46,943 nucleotides of DNA. Origin: Streptomyces minutiscleroticus. Its GTDB lineage: Bacteria; Actinomycetota; Actinomycetes; Streptomycetales; Streptomycetaceae. The notes under the pieces were generated by a model. The model had not been told where the DNA came from and did no database searches. It saw only the letters and a program-made list of their open reading frames with translations. This document shows, piece after piece, positions 1 to 8,696 of this stretch (position 1 is the first letter of the stretch; each line of letters begins with the position of its first letter). Both the position numbers and the translations under genes were made by a program. The stretch spans positions 1 to 46,943 of the forward strand of contig NZ_BMVU01000051.1 of assembly GCF_014650875.1 (NCBI RefSeq), in the 5' to 3' direction.

Positions 1-732
1 GGCGGCTGGCCGAGCGTGGCCCCGGCGGGCGGCGGGCCCGGCCCGGCCGCCTCCCGCGGCCCCGGCCCCGCGGCGCCCGCCGCCCCGCCGGCTCCGGGAC
101 CGGCCGTCCCGCCGTCGGCGGCACCGTCGATGCCGCCCGCCGCGGCACCCGCCGCCGGCGGCATCGACCCGCGCCAGCTGTGGCCGAACATCCTGGAGGC
201 GGTCAAGAACCGCCGCCGGTTCACCTGGATCCTGCTCAGCCAGAACGCGCAGGTCGCGGGCTTCGACGGCACCACGCTCCAGCTCGGCTTCGTCAACGCG
301 GGCGCGCGGGACAACTTCGCGAGCAGCGGCAGCGAGGACGTCCTGCGGCAGGCGCTGGCCGAGCAGTTCAACGTGCACTGGAAGGTCGAGGCGATCGTCG
401 ACCCGTCGGGCGGCTCGGCACCGCCCCCGTCCGGCTTCGGCGGCGGTGGCGGTTACGGAGGCGGTCACGGAGGCGGAGCGCCCGTCCCGTCGCGCCCCGC
501 CCCGCAGCAGGCCCCGGCCGCTCCGGCCCCGCGGCCCGCCGCGTCGGCGCCGGCCGCGCCGTCGCCCGCCCCGGCTCCCCGTCCGGCCGCCCCGGAGCCC
601 CCGCCGGTCTCACCGGAGGACGACATCCCCGAGGACGACGATCCGGACCTCGACGAGTCGGCGCTGTCCGGCCACGAGCTGATCGTGCGCGAGCTGGGCG
701 CCACGGTCGTCGAGGAGTTCAACAACGAGTAG
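1..732 (+). CDS. dnaX: DNA polymerase III subunit gamma/tau, C-terminal part (5' end outside window)
   Basis: The open frame enters from base 1 and stops at 730-732, so only about 243 C-terminal residues are visible. They hold a Pro/Ala/Gly-rich linker, a compact segment (LWPNILEAVKNRRRFTW... to about KVEAIVDP), a second Gly/Pro/Ala-rich linker and an acidic end with ELIVRELGATVVEEFNNE. That layout fits the C-terminal region of actinobacterial DnaX, the clamp-loader subunit of the replicative polymerase. The AAA+ ATPase part lies upstream, so the call rests on the tail alone plus its position just before purD. No IS or frameshift is seen. Confidence 0.8.
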   Translation, partial: GGWPSVAPAGGGPGPAASRGPGPAAPAAPPAPGPAVPPSAAPSMPPAAAPAAGGIDPRQLWPNILEAVKNRRRFTWILLSQNAQVAGFDGTTLQLGFVNAGARDNFASSGSEDVLRQALAEQFNVHWKVEAIVDPSGGSAPPPSGFGGGGGYGGGHGGGAPVPSRPAPQQAPAAPAPRPAASAPAAPSPAPAPRPAAPEPPPVSPEDDIPEDDDPDLDESALSGHELIVRELGATVVEEFNNE

Positions 733-740
733 GGGCACGG

Positions 741-785
741 GGAGAGGTACGGAGAGGTACGGAGAGAGGTACCGGGAGAGGCACG
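741..785. repeat. 10-12 bp imperfect tandem repeat after dnaX
   Basis: Directly after the dnaX stop the unit ggagaggtac occurs at 741-750 and 751-760, then as ggagagaggtac at 761-772 and as a degenerate copy cgggagaggcac. It looks like slippage-generated spacer. The units resemble Shine-Dalgarno sequences but no start codon with coding-like frame follows. Confidence 0.55.
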
Positions 786-844
786 GGGACGGGCCGGAGG
801 AGCGGAGGAACGGGGCTGCTGAGAGGGGGACGGCGGCCGCGCTT

Positions 845-856
845 GGACGATCGTCC
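845..856. promoter_or_regulatory. 12-bp perfect palindrome upstream of purD
   Basis: ggacgatcgtcc lies 70 bases before the purD start in the dnaX-purD gap. It is a perfect palindrome and could be an operator or chance in GC-rich DNA. No second copy was recognised near the other pur genes. Confidence 0.3.
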
Positions 857-913
857 GAAGTCCTGTCCCTCCCGTCCTCGGAAGCCCGTACAAGGAGCGC
901 GGACCCCGCCGGT

Positions 914-919
914 TAGGCT
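914..919 (+). promoter_or_regulatory. Candidate -10 of a leaderless purD promoter
   Basis: TAGGCT matches the Streptomyces -10 pattern TANNNT and ends 7 bases before the GTG start at 927, so transcription would begin at or next to the start codon. No convincing -35 is seen and there is no Shine-Dalgarno sequence at useful spacing, which is what a leaderless mRNA would show. Confidence 0.4.
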
Positions 920-926
920 GGGCGGC

Positions 927-2180
<1,254 letters not shown>

Positions 2181-2209
2181 CCCCTCCGCACGGATCCGCA
2201 CGGAACTCG

Positions 2210-2255
2210 GGCCCCGGATCCTGTTCGCGTGATCACGCGAACAGGATCCGGGGCC
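2210..2255 (+). terminator. 46-bp perfect palindrome, purD terminator
   Basis: Bases 2210-2232 and 2233-2255 are exact reverse complements with no loop, followed by TTTT at 2256-2259. As RNA this gives a very long GC-rich hairpin plus a short U-tract, 30 bases after the purD stop. The symmetry would also serve as a protein-binding palindrome. Confidence 0.85.
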
Positions 2256-2489
2256 TTTTCGTCAGCTACCTCTGCCCAAAGCCATTCCATCGAGTGACCG
2301 ATCCGCCATACGGCTGACGGGGGCCGGTGCCCCAACTATGGTGCGGCGCAAGCGTTCCGGCACTTGGCCCACCGGCATTGCGATGTCGGTCCCGGGTGCC
2401 ACAGTGGGGAGTGAGCAACACCAAGGACGTCGGTCGGCGGTGGCGGGGTATGCGCGCGCCGGGCGGGCAACAGGGGGTGACGAAAGGTC

Positions 2490-4586
2490 GTGTCCGGTAT
2501 GGGTGCGGAGGTGGGCGCGCAGGGCGCGCGCTCCCGGGCTGTCGCCGTGCTGCGCATCCGCAGCAGGGCGCTGGCCGTCGCTCTGCTGCCCGCGGCGGTG
2601 GCCGTCGTCCTCCTCGTCGGCGGCTCGACGGGGCATCTCACGGGCGCCGTCTGGGACGTACTGCGCTGGGTCTTCACCTGCCTGGCCCTGCTCGTCCTCC
2701 TGGCGGCCGCCGGCATCGCGCTCGTCGTGGCCCGAGCCCGCCCCGCCGTCAGCCCGACGGTCCCGATCACCGAGGAGTCGGCGCCCGACCTGTACCGGAT
2801 GGTGCGCGACCTGGCCGACCGGCTCGACGTGCCCGCGCCCTCGGCGATAGCCCTGACCCCGGACTGCGACAGCTGGCTCGAGGACCGCACCCATCCGGCC
2901 CACGGCCCGCCCCCGGCGGCGACACCGGAGGACGACGGCGGGGACGGGGACGTACGCGGTCTGCCGGGCACCGGGCGGCAGCGCCGGGCGCCCGTCGCGC
3001 CCGTCCTCGTCATCGGATCGCCGTTCCTGTGGTGGATGCGCGTGGGCGAGCTGCGCGCGATCCTCGCCCCGGTCGTGGCCGGTACGGGCCCGTCCGCGCA
3101 CCCCGACATAGCCGCGGCCCGCCGTTTCGTACGGGGGCTCGACGCGGCGGTGGCCGTGACCTCGCAGGGCACCCGCGGACCGGTGTCCCGCGCGGCGCGG
3201 TCCGCGGTGGGCTGGGTGGCCCGCCTGCTGCTGCGCAGCTGCCGGGCGCACGCGGCGGAGATGGAGCGCGGCGTGGCGGCCGCGGCGGCGGAGCGCGCAC
3301 AGGCTGTGGACTACGGCGTGCGGATCGTCGCCCAGGAGCAGGTGGGGCTGGCGTACGCGGGCTGGGACCGGCTGCTCACCCGGGTCGCGCTGCCCGCCTG
3401 GCGGATGGGCCGCTGGCCCTCCCGGCTGGACGTCGGCGTGGTGGCCGCCCTCACGGAGCTGTCCCGCCGCGACCGCCTGGCAGAAGGTTTCGCCTCGCGC
3501 CTCGGCGAGCGGCCCGCGTGCGACCTGCTGGAGGAGCCCGGCGCGGTCGACGAGGCCGCGTCGCTGCTGGCCGCCCGCCTGTTCCACGGCGGCCCGGCGG
3601 AGTCGGGCCCGGACTGGGCACCGGTGCACTGGGACGACTACGCGGAAGAGGTCGTCGACCGCAAGTGGCGTACCGACGCGGCACGGTTGCACCGGGTCCT
3701 CGACGCGCTCGGTGTGAGCGGTTCCTCGGACGTCGCGCACGGCCCCACGGGGCCGGGCCCGGACGGCCCGACACTGGCCCGCGTACTGGACCACCTCGCG
3801 GAACCGGGATCGGGACCGGAGGCGGAACAGGGACCGGAGGCGGGACCGGAGGCAGGGGTGGGACCGGAGGCGGAGGCAGGAACGGCCGCGGGGGTGCGGA
3901 CCGGCACGGAAGCGGCCACCGACGCCGCGGTTCCGTCCGCGGCCACGACCGCGGCCGCCCCCGTCCCCGACGGCGGGAAGTCCGACGGGGACGCCGGGCA
4001 CGGAACCGGAGCCGCCGGTGAAGACGCCGAGCACGAGGGCGGAAGCGTCGACGAGGGCGCCAGGTGCGTGGCCGGAGCCGCCGACGAGGACGCCGGGCAC
4101 CGGATCGGGGCCGTCGGCGAGGACGGGGACGAGGCCGGGCCGCGCAACGAGCGGGCCGCCGCACTCGCCGCCGCGCTCAGCGCGGAGGTGGCGCGGGAGG
4201 AGGCGGCCGCGCCGACCGGCCGGGGCGCGCAGTCGGGGGTGCCGGGAGCGGCCGGACTGCCCGCGTCCACCGGCGGCCAGGGACCGGACGCCGCGCTGTG
4301 GGACGACAGCGCGCTCCCTCTCTTCCCGCTGCAGCCGCCCAGGACCGGCCGCGAACTGCTGGCGGACCACGTCACCGCGATGGTGTGCTGTGCCGCCATG
4401 GACACGGCGGGGGCGGCGCCGGGTCTCGACTGGCTGGACGGCCCCGCGCTCCTCATGGCGGGCGAGCGGGACGCGGACCTGGCGCCCCGCGTGCTGAGCC
4501 TCGTCGAGGACGCCGACCCCGCGCCGCTGCTGGAGTGGCTGCGCCGCCAGGGCGTACGTCCCGAGAAGCCGGTCCGCCTGGTGTGA
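2490..4586 (+). CDS. Membrane protein related to M48 peptidases, catalytic motif apparently lost
   Basis: 698 aa, GTG start at 2490 with gaaagg 5 bases upstream. Two hydrophobic helices lie at about residues 25-45 and 55-80. Then come DLYRMVRDLADRLDVPAPSA and VLVIGSPFLWWMRVGELRAIL, which resemble the two blocks of M48 zinc peptidases preceding and leading into HExxH. At the HExxH position this protein reads APVVAGTGPSAHPD, and no HExxH is found elsewhere. Residues from about 420 to 580 are low-complexity Gly/Glu/Ala repeats; a folded-looking C-terminal domain ends the protein. Seen: topology and missing motif. Inferred: a non-catalytic M48-like scaffold. It sits alone between purD and the next gene, in the same direction. 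Confidence 0.6.
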   Translation: MSGMGAEVGAQGARSRAVAVLRIRSRALAVALLPAAVAVVLLVGGSTGHLTGAVWDVLRWVFTCLALLVLLAAAGIALVVARARPAVSPTVPITEESAPDLYRMVRDLADRLDVPAPSAIALTPDCDSWLEDRTHPAHGPPPAATPEDDGGDGDVRGLPGTGRQRRAPVAPVLVIGSPFLWWMRVGELRAILAPVVAGTGPSAHPDIAAARRFVRGLDAAVAVTSQGTRGPVSRAARSAVGWVARLLLRSCRAHAAEMERGVAAAAAERAQAVDYGVRIVAQEQVGLAYAGWDRLLTRVALPAWRMGRWPSRLDVGVVAALTELSRRDRLAEGFASRLGERPACDLLEEPGAVDEAASLLAARLFHGGPAESGPDWAPVHWDDYAEEVVDRKWRTDAARLHRVLDALGVSGSSDVAHGPTGPGPDGPTLARVLDHLAEPGSGPEAEQGPEAGPEAGVGPEAEAGTAAGVRTGTEAATDAAVPSAATTAAAPVPDGGKSDGDAGHGTGAAGEDAEHEGGSVDEGARCVAGAADEDAGHRIGAVGEDGDEAGPRNERAAALAAALSAEVAREEAAAPTGRGAQSGVPGAAGLPASTGGQGPDAALWDDSALPLFPLQPPRTGRELLADHVTAMVCCAAMDTAGAAPGLDWLDGPALLMAGERDADLAPRVLSLVEDADPAPLLEWLRRQGVRPEKPVRLV

Positions 4587-4796
4587 CCGCCGACGGCCAC
4601 CGTCCCCGGCGGCACGCGGTCCCGTCGGGCACGCGGTGTCGGCCACGGCTCCGTGACCGTGGACCCGTTCGTTCCGCCCCCGGTCGATTCGCGACGAACG
4701 GTGACGCGGTGAGTGCGGTATGTGATGTGCTGGGACCGCTCACGGACGCGACGCGGTCGGAACAGGGTGACGGGGGCGCACGGGAGGGACGGGCAC

Positions 4797-6590
4797 ATGG
4801 GCTCGGAGCAGTTCCAGCGAGGGGAGGCGGAGGTCCGCGCGCACGCCATGAAGGACCCTTTCGGCCACGTCCTCTTCCCGTGGCTGTACGACAGCGAGCC
4901 GTACCCGGACGACACCGACACCGACATCGACACCGGCACTGGTACCTGCACTGATGCCGGTATCGACACCGCCGCCGGCACCGGCACCGATACTGGTGGA
5001 AGAGGTTCCTCGCCGAGCGCGTACCGCTCGCCGTCGGCGTCAGCGCCCGCTCCCGAGACCGGCCCGCAGACCGGAGCCGGAGCCCCGGGCGACGGCAGGG
5101 CCGGATCCATCTCGGCCGGACCCGGCACCGGACCCGGCACCGAACCCGGCACCGAACCCGGCACCGGACCCGGACCCGGTACCGGCACCGCCGTCGGCGG
5201 ACCTGCCGGACCCGCCACCGGTGCCGTCGGCGGGCCCGTCACCGGACCCGTCGCCATGACCCCGTCCCGCGTCCCGCCGCCCCGTACGCGTTCCCGCTCC
5301 TCGGGCCCCCGTCTGGCGGACGACGTCCACCGGCAGATCAAAGGTTTCGTCTCCACCGGCGCGGTCGCCCCGGGCGAGGCCGTCGACTTCCACGTCACCG
5401 TCGACCCGCCCCAGGAGTTCGGCGTCGACGTCTACCGCATCGGCCACTACGGCGGCGAGGGCGCGACCAAGGTCACCACGAGCCCCCGGCTGTCCGGGAT
5501 CGTCCAGCCGCCCCAGCTCACCGCCGACCGCACCGTCTCCTGCCACCACTGGTGGCTGTCCTGGCGGCTGCAGATCCCGCCGTACTGGAGCGTCGGCGCG
5601 TACGTGGCGGTGCTGACCACCGCCGACGGCTACCGCTCCCACATCCCGTTCACCGTCCGCGACACCCACCCCGCCGACCTGCTGCTCCTGCTCCCGGACA
5701 TCACCTGGCAGGCGTGCAACCGCTACCCGGAGGACAGCCGTACGGGGGCGAGCCTGCGCCACGCCTGGGACGGCGAGGGCCGGCTGCTCGGAGAGACCGC
5801 CGCCGCGACGACGGTCTCCTTCGACCGCCCGTACGCGGGCGGGGGCCTCCCCGCGCGTGTCGGCCACGCCTACGACGTCATCCGCTGGGCGGAGCGGTAC
5901 GGCTACGACCTGGCCTACGCCGACGCCCGTGACCTGCACGCGGGCCGCGTCGACCCCACGCAGTACCGGGGGCTGGTCTTCCCCGGCCACGACGCGTACT
6001 GGTCACCCGCCATGCGCCGGACCGCGGAGTGCGCCCGCGCCCACGGCACGTCCCTGGTGTTCCTCGGCGCGCAGAGCGTGTACTGGCAGGTGGAGCCGCG
6101 GCCGTCGCCGTCCGGCGCGCCGGACCGTCTCCTCACCCGCCGCAAGCGCCGGGGCTCCGGCCGGGGCACCCTGTGGCGCGATACCGACCGCCCGGAGCAG
6201 GAGCTGCTCGGCGTCCAGTACGCGGGACGGGTCCCCGCCCCGCACCCCCTGGTGGTCCGCAACGCCGGCCACTGGCTGTGGGACGCGACCGGCGCGCACG
6301 AGGGCGACGAGCTGGCCGGTCTGGTGGCCGGTGAGGCGGACCGTTACTTCCCGCGCACCGGACTGCCCGAGCACCGGGAGCGCGTGCTCCTGGCGCACTC
6401 CCCCTACCGGGACGGCGACGGCGCGGTCCGCCACCAGGAGACCTCCCTCTACCGGGCGCCCTCCGGGGCGATCGTCTTCGCGTCCGGCACCTCCGCATGG
6501 TCCCCGGCCCTGGACCGCCCCGGGCACGTGGACGTCCGCGTCCAGCGCGCCACGGCGAACCTCCTGGACCGCATCTGCAAACGCGACTGA
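4797..6590 (+). CDS. N,N-dimethylformamidase beta-subunit-like protein with disordered N-terminus
   Basis: 597 aa from ATG 4797, preceded by gggaggga at 4782-4789; the frame is open further upstream but without a better start. Residues about 40-190 are low-complexity: Asp/Thr-rich runs followed by Pro/Gly/Thr repeats. From about 200 on, motifs such as YRIGHYGGEGA, ITWQACNRYPEDS and LVFPGHDAYWSP match the C-terminal domain family of the large subunit of N,N-dimethylformamidase. No signal peptide or transmembrane segment is seen and no small subunit gene lies nearby, so amidase activity is not established. The protein may be a structural or glutamine-amidotransferase-like relative. It lies between the M48-like gene and purC, transcribed alike. 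Confidence 0.7.
   Translation: MGSEQFQRGEAEVRAHAMKDPFGHVLFPWLYDSEPYPDDTDTDIDTGTGTCTDAGIDTAAGTGTDTGGRGSSPSAYRSPSASAPAPETGPQTGAGAPGDGRAGSISAGPGTGPGTEPGTEPGTGPGPGTGTAVGGPAGPATGAVGGPVTGPVAMTPSRVPPPRTRSRSSGPRLADDVHRQIKGFVSTGAVAPGEAVDFHVTVDPPQEFGVDVYRIGHYGGEGATKVTTSPRLSGIVQPPQLTADRTVSCHHWWLSWRLQIPPYWSVGAYVAVLTTADGYRSHIPFTVRDTHPADLLLLLPDITWQACNRYPEDSRTGASLRHAWDGEGRLLGETAAATTVSFDRPYAGGGLPARVGHAYDVIRWAERYGYDLAYADARDLHAGRVDPTQYRGLVFPGHDAYWSPAMRRTAECARAHGTSLVFLGAQSVYWQVEPRPSPSGAPDRLLTRRKRRGSGRGTLWRDTDRPEQELLGVQYAGRVPAPHPLVVRNAGHWLWDATGAHEGDELAGLVAGEADRYFPRTGLPEHRERVLLAHSPYRDGDGAVRHQETSLYRAPSGAIVFASGTSAWSPALDRPGHVDVRVQRATANLLDRICKRD
5121..5168 (+). repeat. 12-bp tandem repeat inside the dimethylformamidase-like gene
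   Basis: Four units of cccggcaccgga or cccggcaccgaa in tandem, in frame, encoding a Pro-Gly-Thr-Gly/Glu repeat in the disordered N-terminal part. Related degenerate copies continue to about 5190. Length polymorphism between strains is likely. Confidence 0.75.
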
Positions 6591-6716
6591 CCCGCGGACC
6601 ACGCCGCCCGTGCCGCGCGCCCGCCGCGGCCGACCCCGCCTGACGTCGCCGACCCGGCGCAACGCGACCGGTGTCCCGGAAGACGCGACCCGCGGGGCGC
6701 TTCGCGCGGCTGGGTA

Positions 6717-6726
6717 CACATATGTG
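6717..6726. promoter_or_regulatory. Palindrome cacatatgtg in the purC upstream region
   Basis: A 10-bp perfect palindrome of unusually low GC content in the 240-base gap before purC. Further down, ATGACC (6771-6776) and GAGAAT (6793-6798) are spaced 16 bases and form a possible purC promoter. Whether the palindrome is an operator is unknown. Confidence 0.3.
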
Positions 6727-6830
6727 AAGGTCCCGATCCGGCCGTCCGCGGACGGGGGCGGCCCCTGGCCATGACCGCACGCCCCGGTACGGGAGAATCG
6801 AGTCATTGGACAGAACCACGGGGAGGAACC

Positions 6831-7730
6831 GTGTCCGGATTCGTCGAAAAGCCCGAACCGCTCCAGGTTCCGGGTCTGGTGCACCTGCACACCGGCAAGG
6901 TGCGCGACCTGTACCAGAACGAGGCGGGCGACCTCGTCATGGTTGCCAGCGACCGCATCAGCGCCTACGACTGGGTGCTGCCCACGGAGATCCCCGACAA
7001 GGGCCGCATCCTCACCCAGCTCTCGCAGTGGTGGTTCGACCAGCTCGCCGACCTGATCCCGAACCACGTCCTGTCGACGGACCTCCCGGACGGCGCCCCC
7101 GCCGACTGGGCGGGCCGCACCGTGGTCTGCAGGTCGCTGCAGATGGTGCCGGTGGAGTGCGTCGCCCGCGGCTACCTCACCGGCTCCGGCCTGCTCGAGT
7201 ACCAGGAGTCGCGCACCGTCTGCGGCCTCGCCCTGCCGGAGGGCCTGGTCGACGGCTCGGAGCTGCCCGCGCCCATCTTCACGCCCGCCACGAAGGCGGA
7301 GGTGGGCGAGCACGACGAGAACGTCTCGTACGAGGAGGTCGCCCGCCGGGTGGGCGCCGACACCGCCGCCCGGCTGCGCCAGACGACCCTCGCCGTCTAC
7401 AGCCGCGCCCGCGCCGTCGCCCGGGACCGCGGCATCGTCCTGGCCGACACGAAGTTCGAGTTCGGCTTCGACGGCGACCGGCTGGTCCTCGCCGACGAGG
7501 TGCTGACCCCGGACTCCTCCCGCTTCTGGCCGGCCGACCGGTGGGAGCCCGGCCACGCCCAGCCGTCGTTCGACAAGCAGTTCGTACGGGACTGGCTGAC
7601 CTCCGCCGAGTCCGGCTGGGACCGCAGGAGCGAGCAGCCGCCGCCCCCGCTGCCGGACGAGGTCGTGGAGGCGACGCGCGCCAAGTACGTGGAGGCGTAC
7701 GAGCGGCTGACCGGCACCAGCTGGTCCTGA
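6831..7730 (+). CDS. purC: Phosphoribosylaminoimidazole-succinocarboxamide synthase (SAICAR synthetase)
   Basis: PurC (299 aa) condenses CAIR with L-aspartate using ATP, late in IMP synthesis, in the cytoplasm. Diagnostic stretches are LHTGKVRDLYQ (ATP-binding strand pair), VMVASDRISAYDWVL, VECVARGYLTGSG and DTKFEFGF with a downstream DEVLTPDSSRFW. GTG at 6831 follows ggggagga at 6821-6828; the frame is open upstream to the preceding ATG at 6771 but that extension lacks family similarity. The last codons of the gene belong to a tandem repeat that continues past the stop. A large hairpin closes the transcription unit. Confidence 0.96.
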   Translation: MSGFVEKPEPLQVPGLVHLHTGKVRDLYQNEAGDLVMVASDRISAYDWVLPTEIPDKGRILTQLSQWWFDQLADLIPNHVLSTDLPDGAPADWAGRTVVCRSLQMVPVECVARGYLTGSGLLEYQESRTVCGLALPEGLVDGSELPAPIFTPATKAEVGEHDENVSYEEVARRVGADTAARLRQTTLAVYSRARAVARDRGIVLADTKFEFGFDGDRLVLADEVLTPDSSRFWPADRWEPGHAQPSFDKQFVRDWLTSAESGWDRRSEQPPPPLPDEVVEATRAKYVEAYERLTGTSWS

Positions 7731-7804
7731 AAGCCGGTGGCCGGCGTCAGCTGGTCCTGAGGACCGGTGACCGGCACAGGCTGGTCCTGGGAAAGCCGGT
7801 GACC
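7713..7804 (+). repeat. Three 30-32 bp tandem units spanning the purC stop codon
   Basis: Units at 7713-7742, 7743-7772 and 7773-7804 share the core agctggtcctga (or a close variant) followed by a ccggtgacc-like end. The first unit encodes the last residues of PurC (GTSWS) and its stop; the other two lie downstream, so the 3' end of the gene has been duplicated twice. Confidence 0.75.
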
Positions 7805-7850
7805 GGCCGTACCGCCGGTCCCGAAACCGGGACCGGCGGTACGGCCGGTC
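7801..7850 (+). terminator. Hairpin with 23-bp arms after purC
   Basis: Arms 7801-7823 and 7828-7850 are exact reverse complements around a 4-base loop. No U-tract follows, as is common for streptomycete terminators. It lies 70 bases after purC. Confidence 0.7.
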
Positions 7851-7930
7851 CCGGGACCCGCGAGGGGAAGGGGCCATGCGCGCGGAGCGGGCGTCCCGTG
7901 CGCACGGACCGCCCCTCCGGTACGCACGGG

Positions 7931-7961
7931 AAAGGCCCCGGTCCTGAGGACCGGGGCCTTT
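7931..7961. terminator. Bidirectional terminator next to tRNA-Gly
   Basis: Arms 7931-7944 and 7948-7961 (aaaggccccggtcc and its complement) around the loop tga give AAA/UUU ends on both strands. On the minus strand it lies 10 bases after the 3' end of tRNA-Gly; on the plus strand it backs up the purC hairpin. Confidence 0.8.
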
Positions 7962-7970
7962 CCCATCCGG

Positions 7971-8043
7971 AGCGGACGACGAGGCTCGAACTCGCGACCT
8001 CAACCTTGGCAAGGTTGCGCTCTACCAACTGAGCTACGTCCGC
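7971..8043 (-). tRNA. tRNA-Gly(GCC), copy 1
   Basis: 73 nt cloverleaf on the minus strand: acceptor GCGGACG paired with CGTCCGC, D-arm AGCTCAGTTGGTAGAGC, anticodon loop CTTGCCAA with GCC, T-loop GTTCGAGCC. CCA is not encoded. It begins only 23 bases after the response-regulator stop codon and is identical in sequence to the copy at 12101-12173. Confidence 0.97.
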
Positions 8044-8065
8044 ACTGCGCCGTGGCGCGAGAGCA

Positions 8066-8071
8066 ACTATA
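8066..8071 (-). promoter_or_regulatory. Candidate -10 of tRNA-Gly inside the regulator's stop codon
   Basis: On the minus strand TATAGT (8071-8066) matches the -10 consensus at five of six positions and shares bases with the TAG stop of the upstream regulator (8069-8067). Start of transcription would fall near 8059, giving a 16-base leader before the tRNA. The -35 region is poor, so read-through from the operon remains possible. Confidence 0.45.
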
Positions 8072-8696
8072 CCCAACCCCGCTCGCGTGCGAGACGCACC
8101 GCCGCGTGACGGTTCTCCGCCCCCAGCTTCGAGACGGCCGACGAGAGGTAGTTGCGGACCGTCCCCTGGGACAGCGCGGCCCGCTCGGCGATCTCCGCGA
8201 CCGGCGCCCCGTCGGCGGCGTGCTCCAGTACCTCCGTCTCCCGCGCGGTCAGCGGCGAGTCCCCGGCGGAGATCGCGTCGGCGGCCAATTCCGGGTCCAC
8301 GTAACGGTTCCCGGCGTGCACCGTGCGGATGATCTCCGCGAGCCGCTGTGCGCTGACGGTCTTCGGCACGAATCCGCGCACGCCCGCCTCCAGCGCCCGC
8401 TTCAGATGCCCGGGGCGGCCGTGGCTCGTCACGATCAGCACCCGGCAGCCGGGCAGTTCGGCCCGGAGCGATGTGGCGACACTCACACCGTCGGCCCCCG
8501 GCATCTGCAGGTCGAGGACCGCCACGTCGGGCGCGTGCGCCAGTGCCATGGCCAGGGCCTCGAGGCCGCTGGCGGCCTCCGCCACCACCAGCAGGTCGTC
8601 CTCCAGCGCGAGCAGCGCGGCGAGCGCCCCGCGGATGAGGTGCTCGTCGTCCGCGAGAAGCAGGCGGACGGGCCGGCCGGACCCCGCGGACGACAT
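8067..8696 (-). CDS. NarL/LuxR-family response regulator
   Basis: 209 aa. The receiver domain (about 10-125) has the acidic pair ADDE near 15-18 and the phospho-acceptor Asp62 in VAVLDLQMPG, a Thr/Ser in VTSHG and Lys in FVPKTVS. A LuxR-type helix-turn-helix (about 145-205) carries LTARETEVL and the recognition region SQGTVRNYLSSAVSKL. ATG 8696 overlaps the TGA of the kinase gene by one base (TGATG), so translation is coupled and the kinase is its cognate partner. It is the last gene of the ATPase-permease-kinase-regulator operon. It probably controls that operon in response to a membrane signal; the ligand cannot be told. Confidence 0.93.
   Translation of the reverse strand: MSSAGSGRPVRLLLADDEHLIRGALAALLALEDDLLVVAEAASGLEALAMALAHAPDVAVLDLQMPGADGVSVATSLRAELPGCRVLIVTSHGRPGHLKRALEAGVRGFVPKTVSAQRLAEIIRTVHAGNRYVDPELAADAISAGDSPLTARETEVLEHAADGAPVAEIAERAALSQGTVRNYLSSAVSKLGAENRHAAVRLARERGWV

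Noticed and set aside
7713..7804. Attachment-site repeat beside tRNA-Gly
   Set aside because: The repeat derives from the purC end and does not match the tRNA 3' end; no integrase is present.
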